In this document: piece after piece, positions 1 through 8,129 of the stretch
Layout: each line of letters starts with the position of its first letter
Position numbering within the stretch: the stretch's first letter is position 1
Assembly (NCBI GenBank): GCA_016218715.1
Contig: JACRDG010000053.1
Span: forward strand, 124,001 to 188,000
Length of the DNA stretch: 64,000 nt
From: Desulfomonile tiedjei
Lineage (GTDB): Bacteria; Desulfobacterota; Desulfomonilia; Desulfomonilales; Desulfomonilaceae
Direction: 5' to 3'
The notes under the pieces: generated by a model
What the model was told of the DNA's origin: nothing
Database searches by the model: none
What the model saw: the letters and a program-made list of their open reading frames with translations, nothing else
Position numbers and translations under genes: made by a program

Positions 1-42
1 TAGTATGACTGTTTCAAGACTATAGATGAGGTAGGTTAACTG

Positions 43-357
43 CTACGAGCGATGGTGAGCGATTCGTGGGGTTTTGAAGCGGATTTTGAGACGTCGGCCG
101 TTCGTGGGAAGGGGGACCGTCGAGTCAGGAGTGTGGACCGGGACCTCGGGCACTGTCGGAAGGTCACTCGATGCACTCTCGTTTTGAGAGTCCATCCATA
201 ACTGGTAGCTCGCACACAGATCGCGGACATTTTCCGGGTCAAGCTCTCGATACCAAGCCTGCAGCCCGGGCACGTCAACCGACCCGAGGGTCTCCTCCAT
301 CGCGATGAGAGTTTCATCGGGGATCTCGACGGAATAGAAGGCGTCTCGGATGGTCAT
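43..357 (-). CDS. hypothetical acidic protein
   Basis: This encodes 104 residues that match no family I recognise. The first 70 residues are acidic and look helical, with short runs such as AMEETLGSVDVPG and WYRELDPENVRDL. The tail is basic. The start is an ATG without a clear Shine-Dalgarno sequence, so the gene call rests on composition and an open frame. It reads away from the recombinase gene to its right and lies in the accessory region. Confidence 0.4.
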   Translation of the reverse strand: MTIRDAFYSVEIPDETLIAMEETLGSVDVPGLQAWYRELDPENVRDLCASYQLWMDSQNESASSDLPTVPEVPVHTPDSTVPLPTNGRRLKIRFKTPRIAHHRS

Positions 358-668
358 GGCTCATCTATAAGCGAAGCGCTTTCGGTGTGCAAGTTGCACA
401 GGTTTTTTTTCAGCCACCTCACACAACGAGTGGACATAATCGACAGGATAACCCGATGATTTTCTCCCCTCACTGATCACAAACTCAAAGTCTGTGATCA
501 CAGCGGACCGCTTCCACGTTCCTCAGGGGAGATATCACCATGATACTGCAATGTTATGGCTATTATAGAGAAACTCCCAGTCACTACCAGAAAAAGCTTG
601 ACCTCTTTTGTTGTAATCAAATAACATACCTGTTACATAATCACTGCTATAGGAATGGAGCAAAGAGG
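358..668. other. gene-free stretch left of the recombinase
   Basis: I see no convincing gene here. The stretch is AT-richer than its surroundings. It separates the leftward hypothetical gene from the rightward recombinase and carries the paired palindromes listed separately, so it may be a shared control region. Confidence 0.4.
471..503. promoter_or_regulatory. paired palindromes, possible operator
   Basis: A perfect 12-bp palindrome CTGTGATCACAG lies at 492-503. A related TGATCA half-core lies at 474-479. The two centres are 21 bp apart, about two helical turns, as expected for a protein binding one DNA face as two dimers. The site is about 165 bp upstream of the recombinase start. The binding protein is unknown. 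Confidence 0.3.
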
Positions 669-1351
669 ATGAAGGCTATCAGCTACCGGAGAGTATCCGC
701 TCAGGAGCAGATAGACGGGACTTCACTGAGAAGCCAGGGAGAACAGGCCCGAGCTTATGCGGCCCTGAAGGGAATGGACTTGATCGAGGTGTTGACAGAC
801 GCCGGTGTCTCTGGGGGATGCCTCTCGCGGACAGGCCTGCAGGACGCCGGGTGGTCGAGATGCTCGCCAACCACGAAGCCGACTGTCTGATCATCACGAA
901 GCTGGACCGGGGGTTTCGCAGCGCTTCCGATTGTCTCGTCAATGTGGAAGCATGGGAGAAGCTGGGTGTGGGCCTTCATATCCTGAACCTCGGTGGACAG
1001 ACGATTGATACCAGCACACCGACCGGGAAATTTTTCATCACCGTCATGGCTGGAGCTGCTGAACTAGAGCGCAACCTGATTAATGAGCGCTGTTCTGAAG
1101 GTCGCAAAGCACGAGCGGCCGAAGGAAGGCGAATCGGTACCATCCCTTTCGGCTTCGCCTTAGGGAAGGATGGCCGCACATTGGTAGTCAACCCTGACGA
1201 ACAGGAGGCAATTGCAATATGTCGCAACCTATCAGACTCGGGCATGAGTATCCGTCAGATAGTGGCGGAATTGAACGCACGGCGAATCAAGACAAGGGGG
1301 GGAGCGTGGAGCTTCACCCAGGTTCACCGGATTCTCAGGAAAGCAGCTTAG
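669..1351 (+). pseudogene. serine recombinase (resolvase/invertase family), frameshifted
   Basis: The first frame (ATG at 669, GGAG eight bases upstream) gives the resolvase N-terminus YRRVSAQEQ with the presumed nucleophile Ser10, and runs to DAGVSGG. The continuation, MPLADRPAGRRVVEML, lies in another frame and carries KLDRGFRS, the ELERNLINER helix and a C-terminal recombinase/helix-turn-helix region ending VHRILRKAA. The frames would join exactly if the GGGGG run at 813-817 had one more G, giving about 227 residues. All other family landmarks look intact. The break is therefore recent or a sequencing error. Such enzymes cut and rejoin DNA for integration, resolution or inversion, which fits the accessory setting. 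Confidence 0.8.
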
Positions 1352-1409
1352 ACCGTCTCGCTGAGTTAGTCTCTGCTTTACCTGACAGCCGTCAGGAGGA
1401 TTTTTGCGA

Positions 1410-1781
1410 ATGGCTAGAAAGAGAGATACCGTGAGCGAGGAAACGAAACAGCAAAGGGCTGTCCTGCCGCCTGAGCTGGTCAAGCTACTTGTGGACATGT
1501 ACGAAGCCGGGGACCTCCAGGCATTGACTGCTCGACGGGATAAGGGAGATTACTGCGTGATAGGGGTTGAACCACGGCCCGAATTGCGCGGCCCGGCGGG
1601 AAAGGGCAGAAGGAATACTGGCATCCTGATAGACGAACAGATCAAAGACTTGGCAATGGCTAAAGCCAAAAGGGAACGCCACATTACGGGAGGGAGCCTG
1701 TCGCTTCTAGTGGAGTGGCTCCTTTGGAAATACCTGGGGGAACCTCAAGAGTTCATCAAGCAAGAGACCGACGCACCCTGA
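1410..1781 (+). CDS. hypothetical protein downstream of the recombinase
   Basis: This encodes 123 residues. The start is the ATG preceded by AGGAGGA at the proper distance; an upstream TTG in the same frame has no ribosome site. The protein is basic at the N-terminus (MARKRDTV). The middle contains GRRNTGILIDEQIKDLAMAK, and the C-terminal half looks helical, ending in a tryptophan-rich stretch (VEWLLWKYLGEP). The middle resembles the strand-helix arrangement of small DNA-binding proteins, but I cannot assign a family. It lies 58 bp after the recombinase and may be co-transcribed. Confidence 0.55.
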   Translation: MARKRDTVSEETKQQRAVLPPELVKLLVDMYEAGDLQALTARRDKGDYCVIGVEPRPELRGPAGKGRRNTGILIDEQIKDLAMAKAKRERHITGGSLSLLVEWLLWKYLGEPQEFIKQETDAP

Positions 1782-1789
1782 CGCGTCCC

Positions 1790-2412
1790 ATGATGTCTGT
1801 CTCATCATAATCGCCCTGCCTGTCCATCTCGATGCCTATGTCCTCGATCCATACGCGGATCCGCGACGTTCACCACAAGCCTCTGAGTGCCCAGACGCAA
1901 AGAGCCACCCTGGAATTGAGCTGCACCCCCCCGGGATATTGGGACCCACGGCCGGGTCACGGCCTCCGGGGAGCGGAAGTAAATTACCCCGCGTAAATTG
2001 CTGACATATTTCTGCTCTTTCGCCAAACACCTTCTCTTCGCAGCCATTTCCCCTTTGGCCGACGAGCCGAAGATTCGCCTTGACCACGCGACTTGCGGTG
2101 AGGTACGGTCAACTTCAGGGGAAAAAGGGGGTTTTTCAGTAACGTGACGACGGTTTTGCCTTCGGGGATGCGTGCGTCTATCTACGGCGACCCTTCTGGG
2201 ATCAGCGGGGCGAACTCTCTGCTCCTCAAGTCTGCCAAAACCGTCAAAATGGTAAGACCCCCGCATAATTCCGGTTGGAACCTAACGTCTGGGTTCAACT
2301 TTCCCTTGGATTGTGGAATGGCCGCAATCTTCGGTTGCGCTTCCACTGCCGAGATTCGTTTGCCCGATAATTGCAGGGTCAAAACGTTCCGAGCTTGAGG
2401 ATGGAGATTATC
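1790..2412. other. no confident gene; possible decayed coding remnant
   Basis: Open frames on both strands here have no family resemblance. One short minus-strand stretch around 1775-1850 reads like protein (WIEDIGIEMDRQGDYDETD) but is preceded by a stop and has no start, so it may be the end of a lost gene. Confidence 0.3.
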
Positions 2413-3681
2413 ATGGATCGAGAAACTGAAAGCGAAACAAAGGTGTTGCGACGCTCAATTCTGAAAGGAATCGGGGCGCTTGCTCTATCTCCACTGTGTT
2501 TCGGTAATAATACAGCATTTGCTTCCTCATCCAGCTCAATAGCTGAGAAAAACTACAATACCAGGTTGGTTTTGTTGGGAACCACTGGAGGGATGACTTG
2601 GTGGCCTGGTTCAAACCGCGCCAGCGCGTCGCAGGTTTTGGTTGTCGGTGACGCGATGTATATTATAGATTTGGGCTTTGGCGCTACCCATCGCCTCGCA
2701 GAAGCGTTCAATTGGGGAACATTTATCACTGTTGATGGCCAGAAAACGCAAGCTGACCTGTCTAGCTTTCTCAAGAAAGTTCGTGCCGTCTTTCTCACGC
2801 ACCTTCATATGGACCATTTAGGCGATTATCCAACTTTCCTGGAAATCGGTGCTCGGGCAGGCTTTGGTGTTCCCAACCCCCTACAGATTATCGGACCTGG
2901 TAATAGGGGAAGGCTGGAAGAAAACACTTCCGGCTACACTGGCACTATCATTCAGACAGAGAAGAGCGATTCTTCACAGGCCACGTCCACTCCAGGCACC
3001 AAGCAGATGACCAACCTGATATTGCAGGCATTCGCCCAGACATTCAACGATTGTGCCCTGGACGTGGGCTACCCTGATCTGGCTAAAATTATCGATGTTA
3101 AGGAGATCGGTGACCCCCAGGCCATTCCATGGCCCGTCAATTTCACTCCTCCCGATCCGACCAAAGTGTGGACTGATGCCGAAACCTGTCCGGCGATGGA
3201 TCCGTTTGAAATTTACAAAGACGATCTGGTCAGCGTTTCGGCCATTCTGGTCGATCATCGCCAGGTCTATCCGGCTTTCGCCTTCCGCTTCGACACTGAT
3301 GACGGGTCTCTCGTCATTTCTGGCGATACTGGTCCTAATACCAAGGGGAATCTGCAAAAATTGGCTAAGGACGCCGATGTCCTCGTTCATGAGGTCATCG
3401 ACAAAACTTGGATTGACACCGCCTTCAAAGGCGTCAAGCAAGGAGATCCGGCTTGGCCGCTCTACATTCACACCATATCCGCGCATACGGTCATTGAGGA
3501 TGTCGGAAAAGTCGCACAGCAGTGTTGCGCCAAGACGTTGATTCTCAGCCATATCGGCCCGGGAAATACACCGATTCACCGATTGCGGAAGGCGCAGCAC
3601 AACTTTTCCGGGAAGTTGATCATTGGCGAAGATCTGATGCAGATCGGCATAGGAAAGATTCGCGGCCGTTCTCGTGGGTAG
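2413..3681 (+). CDS. Tat-exported metallo-beta-lactamase-fold hydrolase
   Basis: This 422-residue protein opens with a twin-arginine signal (LRRSILKGIGALALSP), which predicts export in the folded state. The zinc-site motif HLHMDH is at residues 130-135. Later landmarks are a buried aspartate (VISGDTGP), a helix with LVHEVID and a C-terminal histidine in LILSHIGPG. These are typical of the RNase Z/arylsulfatase-like branch of the metallo-beta-lactamase fold, which hydrolyses esters, phosphodiesters or sulfate esters. The substrate cannot be read from sequence. ATG 2413 has GGAG six bases upstream and is preferred over ATG 2401. No partner genes flank it. Confidence 0.82.
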   Translation: MDRETESETKVLRRSILKGIGALALSPLCFGNNTAFASSSSSIAEKNYNTRLVLLGTTGGMTWWPGSNRASASQVLVVGDAMYIIDLGFGATHRLAEAFNWGTFITVDGQKTQADLSSFLKKVRAVFLTHLHMDHLGDYPTFLEIGARAGFGVPNPLQIIGPGNRGRLEENTSGYTGTIIQTEKSDSSQATSTPGTKQMTNLILQAFAQTFNDCALDVGYPDLAKIIDVKEIGDPQAIPWPVNFTPPDPTKVWTDAETCPAMDPFEIYKDDLVSVSAILVDHRQVYPAFAFRFDTDDGSLVISGDTGPNTKGNLQKLAKDADVLVHEVIDKTWIDTAFKGVKQGDPAWPLYIHTISAHTVIEDVGKVAQQCCAKTLILSHIGPGNTPIHRLRKAQHNFSGKLIIGEDLMQIGIGKIRGRSRG

Positions 3682-3780
3682 ACTGGATGCTGCACGACAA
3701 AACCTCTTTGCAACTCAAGGATCATGCCCTTAGCTCCGCAAATGTTACTGTCGATGTTGACAGTTCGATCAGCGACTTGA

Positions 3781-4023
3781 TCAGCGCTCGGCATGGATTT
3801 TGCCCAGCGCTGCCTGCAGATCCCGGTGTGCTGTGGGGAATAAGCCATCTGCTGAGACCTCGTGGCTCTCCTGTGCGTTGTTGGTCGTTTTCGTCGCCGT
3901 GTCGATATTTTCCGACTGGCTGTTGATAACTTCCGGGTCGCTGTTGATGACTCCCGGCATGGGGTTAATGGTTTCCGATTCGCTGTTGACAGATTCCGGC
4001 GTGGTGTTGACAGTCTCGCTCAT
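3781..4023 (-). CDS. small protein with seven-residue tandem repeats
   Basis: This encodes 80 residues. A good ribosome site (AGAGGAG, nine bases before the ATG) supports translation. The N-terminal half consists of about six copies of a seven-residue unit, roughly [SP]-E-x-[VI]-N-x-x. The rest is hydrophilic with no signal peptide or membrane segment. The repeat reflects a 21-bp tandem DNA array. The protein may be disordered or form a small stacked structure. I know of no matching family. The alternative is that the DNA repeat itself is functional. Confidence 0.5.
   Translation of the reverse strand: MSETVNTTPESVNSESETINPMPGVINSDPEVINSQSENIDTATKTTNNAQESHEVSADGLFPTAHRDLQAALGKIHAER
3910..4014. 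repeat. five 21-bp direct tandem repeats
   Basis: Five end-to-end units of exactly 21 bp follow the pattern TTCCGnnnnnctGTTGAnnn, at 3910, 3931, 3952, 3973 and 3994. The third is the most diverged. Each unit contains a GTTGATAA-like core. The period keeps the minus-strand reading frame, and 21 bp is also two helical turns, as in iteron arrays. Confidence 0.75.
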
Positions 4024-4421
4024 GGGTGTGGTCTCCTCTGGGGTTGCTCTGGTTGAGGGGATTGCGATAGTGGAGCGCTTGCTCGTCTCTGCCCAAACGA
4101 GACAGCTCGTGAGCGTGTGTCAGGTGGTGGTGGGGAGGTCATATTACCATGGATCAATATGCCTTTTCGGCGGGAATGGACAAAGGTGGTCGGGTTTGGA
4201 TGGGCCACAAGTTCCAAAGGTGAGCTATGCCCGTATCGTACCCGTCTTTCTCTTGCACAGCTCGCTTTCGGCTCCGCTCACACTACTGGCTGTTGTGCTT
4301 CCCCATCACGCGGAATAAGCGGGAATAATGCGGAACAGCAATCTGTTGGGAATCAAGAGAAAGGTCGTGATTAATCACAGAACTCTGGTGCGGCTCGTTT
4401 ATCGGCCGCTCTGCTCAGCCG
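4024..4421. other. gene-free stretch
   Basis: This stretch holds the ribosome site of the leftward repeat-protein gene at its left edge. I see no supported gene or RNA in the rest. Confidence 0.35.
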
Positions 4422-5054
4422 TTAAAGTCGGCCCTTGTTTAGGAATTTGTGGAAGGGATCACGATTTGGATCGGAATTCCACTCGTATTCGGTACCATCA
4501 GCAATCCGGCGTGCTCGTTTTTCTCCAAAAAGCCGCGCGATGATCCCGAGAGCCATATCCGTGCCTGCTGACACTCCGGAAGAGGTCGCGAACGGACCAT
4601 CCTCGACCCAGCGTGCTTGAGCAACCCAATTTACCTTGTCGCTTTGGGAAGTGGCCAGATTGAAGTACCATTTGTTGGAAGTGGCACGCCGACCGTCAAG
4701 TAGACCAGCCCTCGCAAGGATTGCGGAACCAGAGCACACGGACATGGTGATCTCAGCCAGTGCGGAACGATCCCGAAGGAAGGAGAGCATTCGGTCATTC
4801 CCAAGCTGTTCAACCGTGCCGAATCCGCCGGGAAGAAGAATCAAGTCAAGACTGGGGCACTCATCGAAGCTATACTCCGCCACCGTCTGTGGTCCTTGAT
4901 AAGACCGAATGGATTCTGTTTGCTGAGCGACAGTCACAATACGCAATTCCGGACCGACCTGTCCAAACATCTCTAGCGGGCCGTACAAGTCGAGAAGCTC
5001 AAAACCTTTATACAGAATTCCACCCAATGTTCGACCCTTGATCTGTTCAGTCAT
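4422..5054 (-). CDS. DJ-1/PfpI family protein
   Basis: This encodes 210 residues of the class I glutamine-amidotransferase-like fold. The nucleophile-elbow cysteine is Cys107 in MSVCSGSAILARAGLLDG, and the acidic partner region is ILYKGFELLDLYGPLEMF near the N-terminus. LLPGGFGT is the usual glycine turn. This pattern resembles the isonitrile hydratase/ThiJ-like branch. Members include hydratases, glyoxalases and regulatory subdomains; with no AraC domain, an enzyme is likelier. The start has GGGAGAG upstream. It is a single-gene unit. Confidence 0.82.
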   Translation of the reverse strand: MTEQIKGRTLGGILYKGFELLDLYGPLEMFGQVGPELRIVTVAQQTESIRSYQGPQTVAEYSFDECPSLDLILLPGGFGTVEQLGNDRMLSFLRDRSALAEITMSVCSGSAILARAGLLDGRRATSNKWYFNLATSQSDKVNWVAQARWVEDGPFATSSGVSAGTDMALGIIARLFGEKRARRIADGTEYEWNSDPNRDPFHKFLNKGRL

Positions 5055-5689
5055 CTCTTCTCTCCCAATGCACAGACATCAAAATCGGGGGAGAGGCGGA
5101 TTCTTCACTGCATTAGCTGTAACGATTCCACTCACCCTCTTTTGAGCCGGAATTATGCGGCGGTCTTGCCATTCTAACTGTCTCGGGACCTTTGAGCGGC
5201 AGAGGGGTCGTCCCGCTGACCGCAAGAAGGCCTCCGTGGGGAGGCCACGCGGCCTGACCGGGGCAAAACCGTCGTCGCGTTGATGAAAGTACCCCTTTCT
5301 TGCCCTTGTTCTAAGCGTACTTCGCCTTCCGTCACTCCGTCAATCATTTTTTCCGCTGTGGCCGCCACCCGAACACAGGGCGTCAATATCCTGCCAAGCT
5401 GCTGCATAATCGCACAGGGATCTCGGCCACGTTGGCCGGGTGTGTCTGATTTCGTCGATCGGTGTTCGCTCACCGCGCCACCGCCGTCTGCTCACCTGCT
5501 CCCCGTGCATCGTTTTGTCTGGGGGGACGTCAACCTGACGTGACCTGCCAGCAAAATGTTTCACAAATTTGCAGCGTAAACGCTTTTGTGCAATCGTCAA
5601 TGTAGTCCGACAGAGCCGACACAATTTGGCCCAGCCGGACACTAGTTGAGCGTTTGACCTCGAATTAATACAGACCCGAGGCGTGAAAC
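5055..5689. other. gene-free stretch
   Basis: Open frames cross this stretch on both strands, but none has recognisable protein character or a ribosome site. It probably holds the promoter of the small-gene operon that begins at 5690. Confidence 0.4.
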
Positions 5690-5884
5690 ATGGCCCGTCG
5701 CAAGAAGTCCCCTTTCCAAAAGCAGGTTCTAAGTGTTCGCGTGAGCCCGCACGAGCTGGCCCACTTTCAGAAGATAGCTGCGCTGCGCAATATGACGCTG
5801 AGTGACCTGATCCGGGGGTGTCTCGCCAACATGGGCATAGGTTCACGCACTGGCCTGGTAAGTGGTCAAGCGGCTCAGCGATAA
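5690..5884 (+). CDS. small ribbon-helix-helix-like protein
   Basis: This encodes 64 residues. After a basic start (MARRKKSPFQKQ), the sequence LSVRVSPHELAHFQKIAALRN followed by MTLSDLIRGCLANMG fits one beta strand and two helices, the ribbon-helix-helix DNA-binding fold of antitoxins, plasmid repressors and relaxosome proteins. It heads a run of four closely spaced genes and may autoregulate it. The ribosome site is weak. Its strand-helix-helix layout resembles the protein at 7765. Confidence 0.65.
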   Translation: MARRKKSPFQKQVLSVRVSPHELAHFQKIAALRNMTLSDLIRGCLANMGIGSRTGLVSGQAAQR

Positions 5885-5914
5885 GACGGAATTGATAACG
5901 GAGGTGATTGACCA

Positions 5915-6574
5915 ATGGCGAAATTGAGTGACGTTTACGAGCGCGACTTCTTTGACCTGAAGGTGTTGCTCCTGGAGTACAACGAGAAAGCCCTGGCTAA
6001 TTCTCTCGATGGCCCGGACCGTGAGATATACCGCAAACTGATTGCCGCTGTCTTTGCCTTGAACGAGCGCCGCAAGCTGCGTATCCCCTCCCCGCCGGTT
6101 TGTCTGCTCCGTGAATTGCGTGTTGAACTGGGCATGACCCAGGACGAATTGGCCACGGAGATTGACGACCTCTACCAGAAGCATTTCCGCGAGATAGAGA
6201 CGGAAAAGCGTTTGCAACATGATGCCAAGGAGCTGGCGAATCGCGGCGAATTGCATCAAACCCTTTACCAGGAGGGTAAGATCGACCTTGGCTATAGGCG
6301 CCGACCGACCCCCAAGCGCCTCACTGGCAGAGACATCAACTGGGCAGAGATGAACCGACCGCATCGTGAAAAGGCTGATTCCGATTTCGTGGCCGCCTGC
6401 GAATTCTATTTCAACCGCTCATTCGAGGCCCTCATGAGCCCAGCTCCCGAGGCACCCGAGAAGAAAAAGAAGCCGACGAAACCTGTCACAGAGCGGCCAG
6501 TGGAAACCACGCCCGTGGACATTCCGCCCGTCGACGCGGGGCAACCAGTTGAGCCCACCGCGGCCGTAGGATAG
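5915..6574 (+). CDS. unrecognised protein with HTH-like segment and proline-rich tail
   Basis: This encodes 219 residues preceded by a near-perfect ribosome site (GGAGGTGATT). The N-terminal half is charged and helical. LRELRVELGMTQDELATEID (about residues 67-86) reads like helix 2-turn-helix 3 of an XRE/Cro-type domain. After residue 165 the protein becomes a lysine/proline-rich tail (KKKKPTKPVTERPVETTP and onward), probably unfolded. It is the second gene of the operon. A partition or regulatory protein of a mobile element is possible, but I cannot name a family. Confidence 0.6.
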   Translation: MAKLSDVYERDFFDLKVLLLEYNEKALANSLDGPDREIYRKLIAAVFALNERRKLRIPSPPVCLLRELRVELGMTQDELATEIDDLYQKHFREIETEKRLQHDAKELANRGELHQTLYQEGKIDLGYRRRPTPKRLTGRDINWAEMNRPHREKADSDFVAACEFYFNRSFEALMSPAPEAPEKKKKPTKPVTERPVETTPVDIPPVDAGQPVEPTAAVG

Positions 6575-6578
6575 GGGG

Positions 6579-6899
6579 TTGGAATTGTCGCAAAAAGTTG
6601 AAGAGACCACATGCCTGTTGAGGGTGCGTCGCAAAGAGTTAAGCTTCTCGACGGCCGAACTTGCTGATGAGGTCAATTTCGCCTGCGCGGAACAGTTTGC
6701 CGATAGACAGCGCTTGGCGGCGGCCCGAGGGGATAAGGTGCCCTGCATAGCCCGACGTCAAGTCAGCCACCGGGACATCAAGCTCATAGAGGAAGTCCGT
6801 CCGGACCGAGGTAATGTGCACCCGGATGTTGTTGAAGCCCTGGAGGCCTACATGGAAATACCCTGGGAAGCTCTTATGCAGACATCCCAGGGGGCTTAG
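6579..6899 (+). CDS. unrecognised small protein, possible DNA-binding
   Basis: This encodes 106 residues and starts four bases after the previous stop at a TTG preceded by TAGGGGG; a second TTG six bases on is an alternative. The segment FSTAELADEVNFACAEQF resembles a helix-turn-helix. The end, VHPDVVEALEAYMEIPWEALM, is similar in style to the C-termini of XRE-like proteins. Tight spacing on both sides shows co-expression with its neighbours. Confidence 0.55.
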   Translation: MELSQKVEETTCLLRVRRKELSFSTAELADEVNFACAEQFADRQRLAAARGDKVPCIARRQVSHRDIKLIEEVRPDRGNVHPDVVEALEAYMEIPWEALMQTSQGA

Positions 6900-6907
6900 G
6901 AGATATC

Positions 6908-7570
6908 ATGCCTGGACAAACTGTCAATCAAGCTGGTGCGACGATAGCGAAACGCATCCAGAAAGAGGTTGCCACATTCGACTCCATCCTATGGGGCGCG
7001 TTGGGGCAACAGAAAGCCAACCCCAAGAAGCGCACCGAGATGGTAGCGGCCGCGTTCGACAATCTCCGGAGTTTCATGGTCAAGACGCTGGCTTCGGCCG
7101 GAACAACGAAAATCGCCAGGCCAGACATGGCCGGTAAAGGAGTTTCAACAATGCCAGTCAAGGAAAAAATTGAGAGCGACATACAGCGGTTGCACCAGCG
7201 GATAGCGGTCCTGAAAGGGGACCCAGCCAACGCGGCGTTCTTCGTCCAGGGTGGCGGGCAGATGTTAGACCCCATAAGTGTAGCAGAGCTGGTCGGAAAG
7301 CCAGTCGTGGATGACGCGCAGCCGGAGGATTTGGCCGACGCCCTCGCCACGCTTCAAGAAGCTGTCGGCTCTCTTCTGACCGAAATTCAGACGCTTTCAG
7401 CGCAAAGTCAGGTTGCCAAGGCCGCCGCGGATCCGAATGCCAGCTCGTGGGATGGAATTTACACTAAGGCCAACGAACGTCAGCAGCTCATCGCCAAATT
7501 CGCCCAGGAAAAACGGAAGAGCTTCGACCAGCCGGCGAATTGGGATGGAGTCTGGTCCGGTCGCGCGTAA
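6908..7570 (+). CDS. unrecognised helical protein, last gene of the small operon
   Basis: This encodes 220 residues, starting eight bases after the previous stop with AGGAG upstream. It looks almost wholly helical and alanine-rich, with heptad-like stretches around KEKIESDIQRLHQRIAVLKGD and LATLQEAVGSLLTEIQTLSA, so a coiled coil is likely. The C-terminus has tryptophans in NWDGVWSGRA and SSWDGIY. It has no signal peptide or membrane segment. I recognise no family. Its place suggests a structural or accessory role for the mobile element. Confidence 0.6.
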   Translation: MPGQTVNQAGATIAKRIQKEVATFDSILWGALGQQKANPKKRTEMVAAAFDNLRSFMVKTLASAGTTKIARPDMAGKGVSTMPVKEKIESDIQRLHQRIAVLKGDPANAAFFVQGGGQMLDPISVAELVGKPVVDDAQPEDLADALATLQEAVGSLLTEIQTLSAQSQVAKAAADPNASSWDGIYTKANERQQLIAKFAQEKRKSFDQPANWDGVWSGRA

Positions 7571-7764
7571 TCAAGACCATGTCAGCACGTGGCGTCTCTT
7601 AGTCTTTGGTCAGCGCCCCGTGATTCCCCGGGCGGTGCACTCCCACCGGCCCGGGAAACCCCGTCTCTCCCGCTTCGCGTGCTCGGCCGGGTACGTGAAG
7701 CGCTTCCTACCTACAAGGGGAGTCCGCCTTGACGTGGGCTCCCTCCACACCGAGGTTGTCACCG

Positions 7765-7941
7765 ATGCCGAAGACCGATTCTCTGCTACTGTCCCGAGGT
7801 TTCAGGCTCTCGCCTGAGATGGATGATGAACTTATCGAGACGGCCAAGCGCCTCAAGACAGACGTCAGCAAGCTTCTCCGCACCATGTGCAGCACATGCC
7901 TGTTTGAGTGGAAGGGCAAGGATGACGTGCAGTGGCCTTGA
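7765..7941 (+). CDS. small ribbon-helix-helix-like protein
   Basis: This encodes 58 residues. FRLSPEMDDELIETAKRLKT followed by DVSKLLRTMCSTCL gives strand-helix-helix, as in ribbon-helix-helix repressors. The ATG at 7765 is chosen because the fold begins just after it. CGAGG lies nine bases upstream. It is separated from the operon by about 195 bp, so it probably has its own promoter. Confidence 0.5.
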   Translation: MPKTDSLLLSRGFRLSPEMDDELIETAKRLKTDVSKLLRTMCSTCLFEWKGKDDVQWP

Positions 7942-7971
7942 TGGTTCGCCCACCCCTCTCCGCGATGGCCC

Positions 7972-8042
7972 TGTGAATAGAATTTGCCGCCTGTTGATAA
8001 CTTTTCCGAGGGTGTGAAGAAACAGCGAGCCCCTGTGGATAG
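7972..8042 (+). other. cluster of DnaA-box-like 9-mers
   Basis: Three relatives of the reverse-complement DnaA box (TGTGGATAA) lie in one direction: TGTGAATAG at 7972, TGTTGATAA at 7992 and TGTGGATAG at 8034. They sit in a gene-free gap after the RHH gene. Each has one or two mismatches, so this is only a hint of a replication origin. Confidence 0.25.
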
Positions 8043-8129
8043 ATTCGCTAAGCGTGGAGTTCGTCCCTGAATGCAGATGAGTCAGGCAGCGGCAGCCTGA
8101 CCATAGGCGGTAAGGTCTGCCTCATTCGA

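Noticed and set aside
811-820. Programmed -1 frameshift in the recombinase
   Set aside because: The G5 run is not a proper X-XXY-YYZ slippery heptamer in the zero frame and no stimulatory hairpin is evident; an indel is simpler.
1219-1434. Small gene overlapping the recombinase end
   Set aside because: Its second half (LDRLAELVSALPDSRQEDF) reads like protein, but the first 130 bases lie within the recombinase in another frame and there is no ribosome site.
1805-2266. Minus-strand gene of 153 residues
   Set aside because: The composition is Arg-rich and without family resemblance, and no ribosome site precedes it.
3910-4014. CRISPR array
   Set aside because: The units are contiguous 21-bp direct repeats with no spacers and no cas genes.
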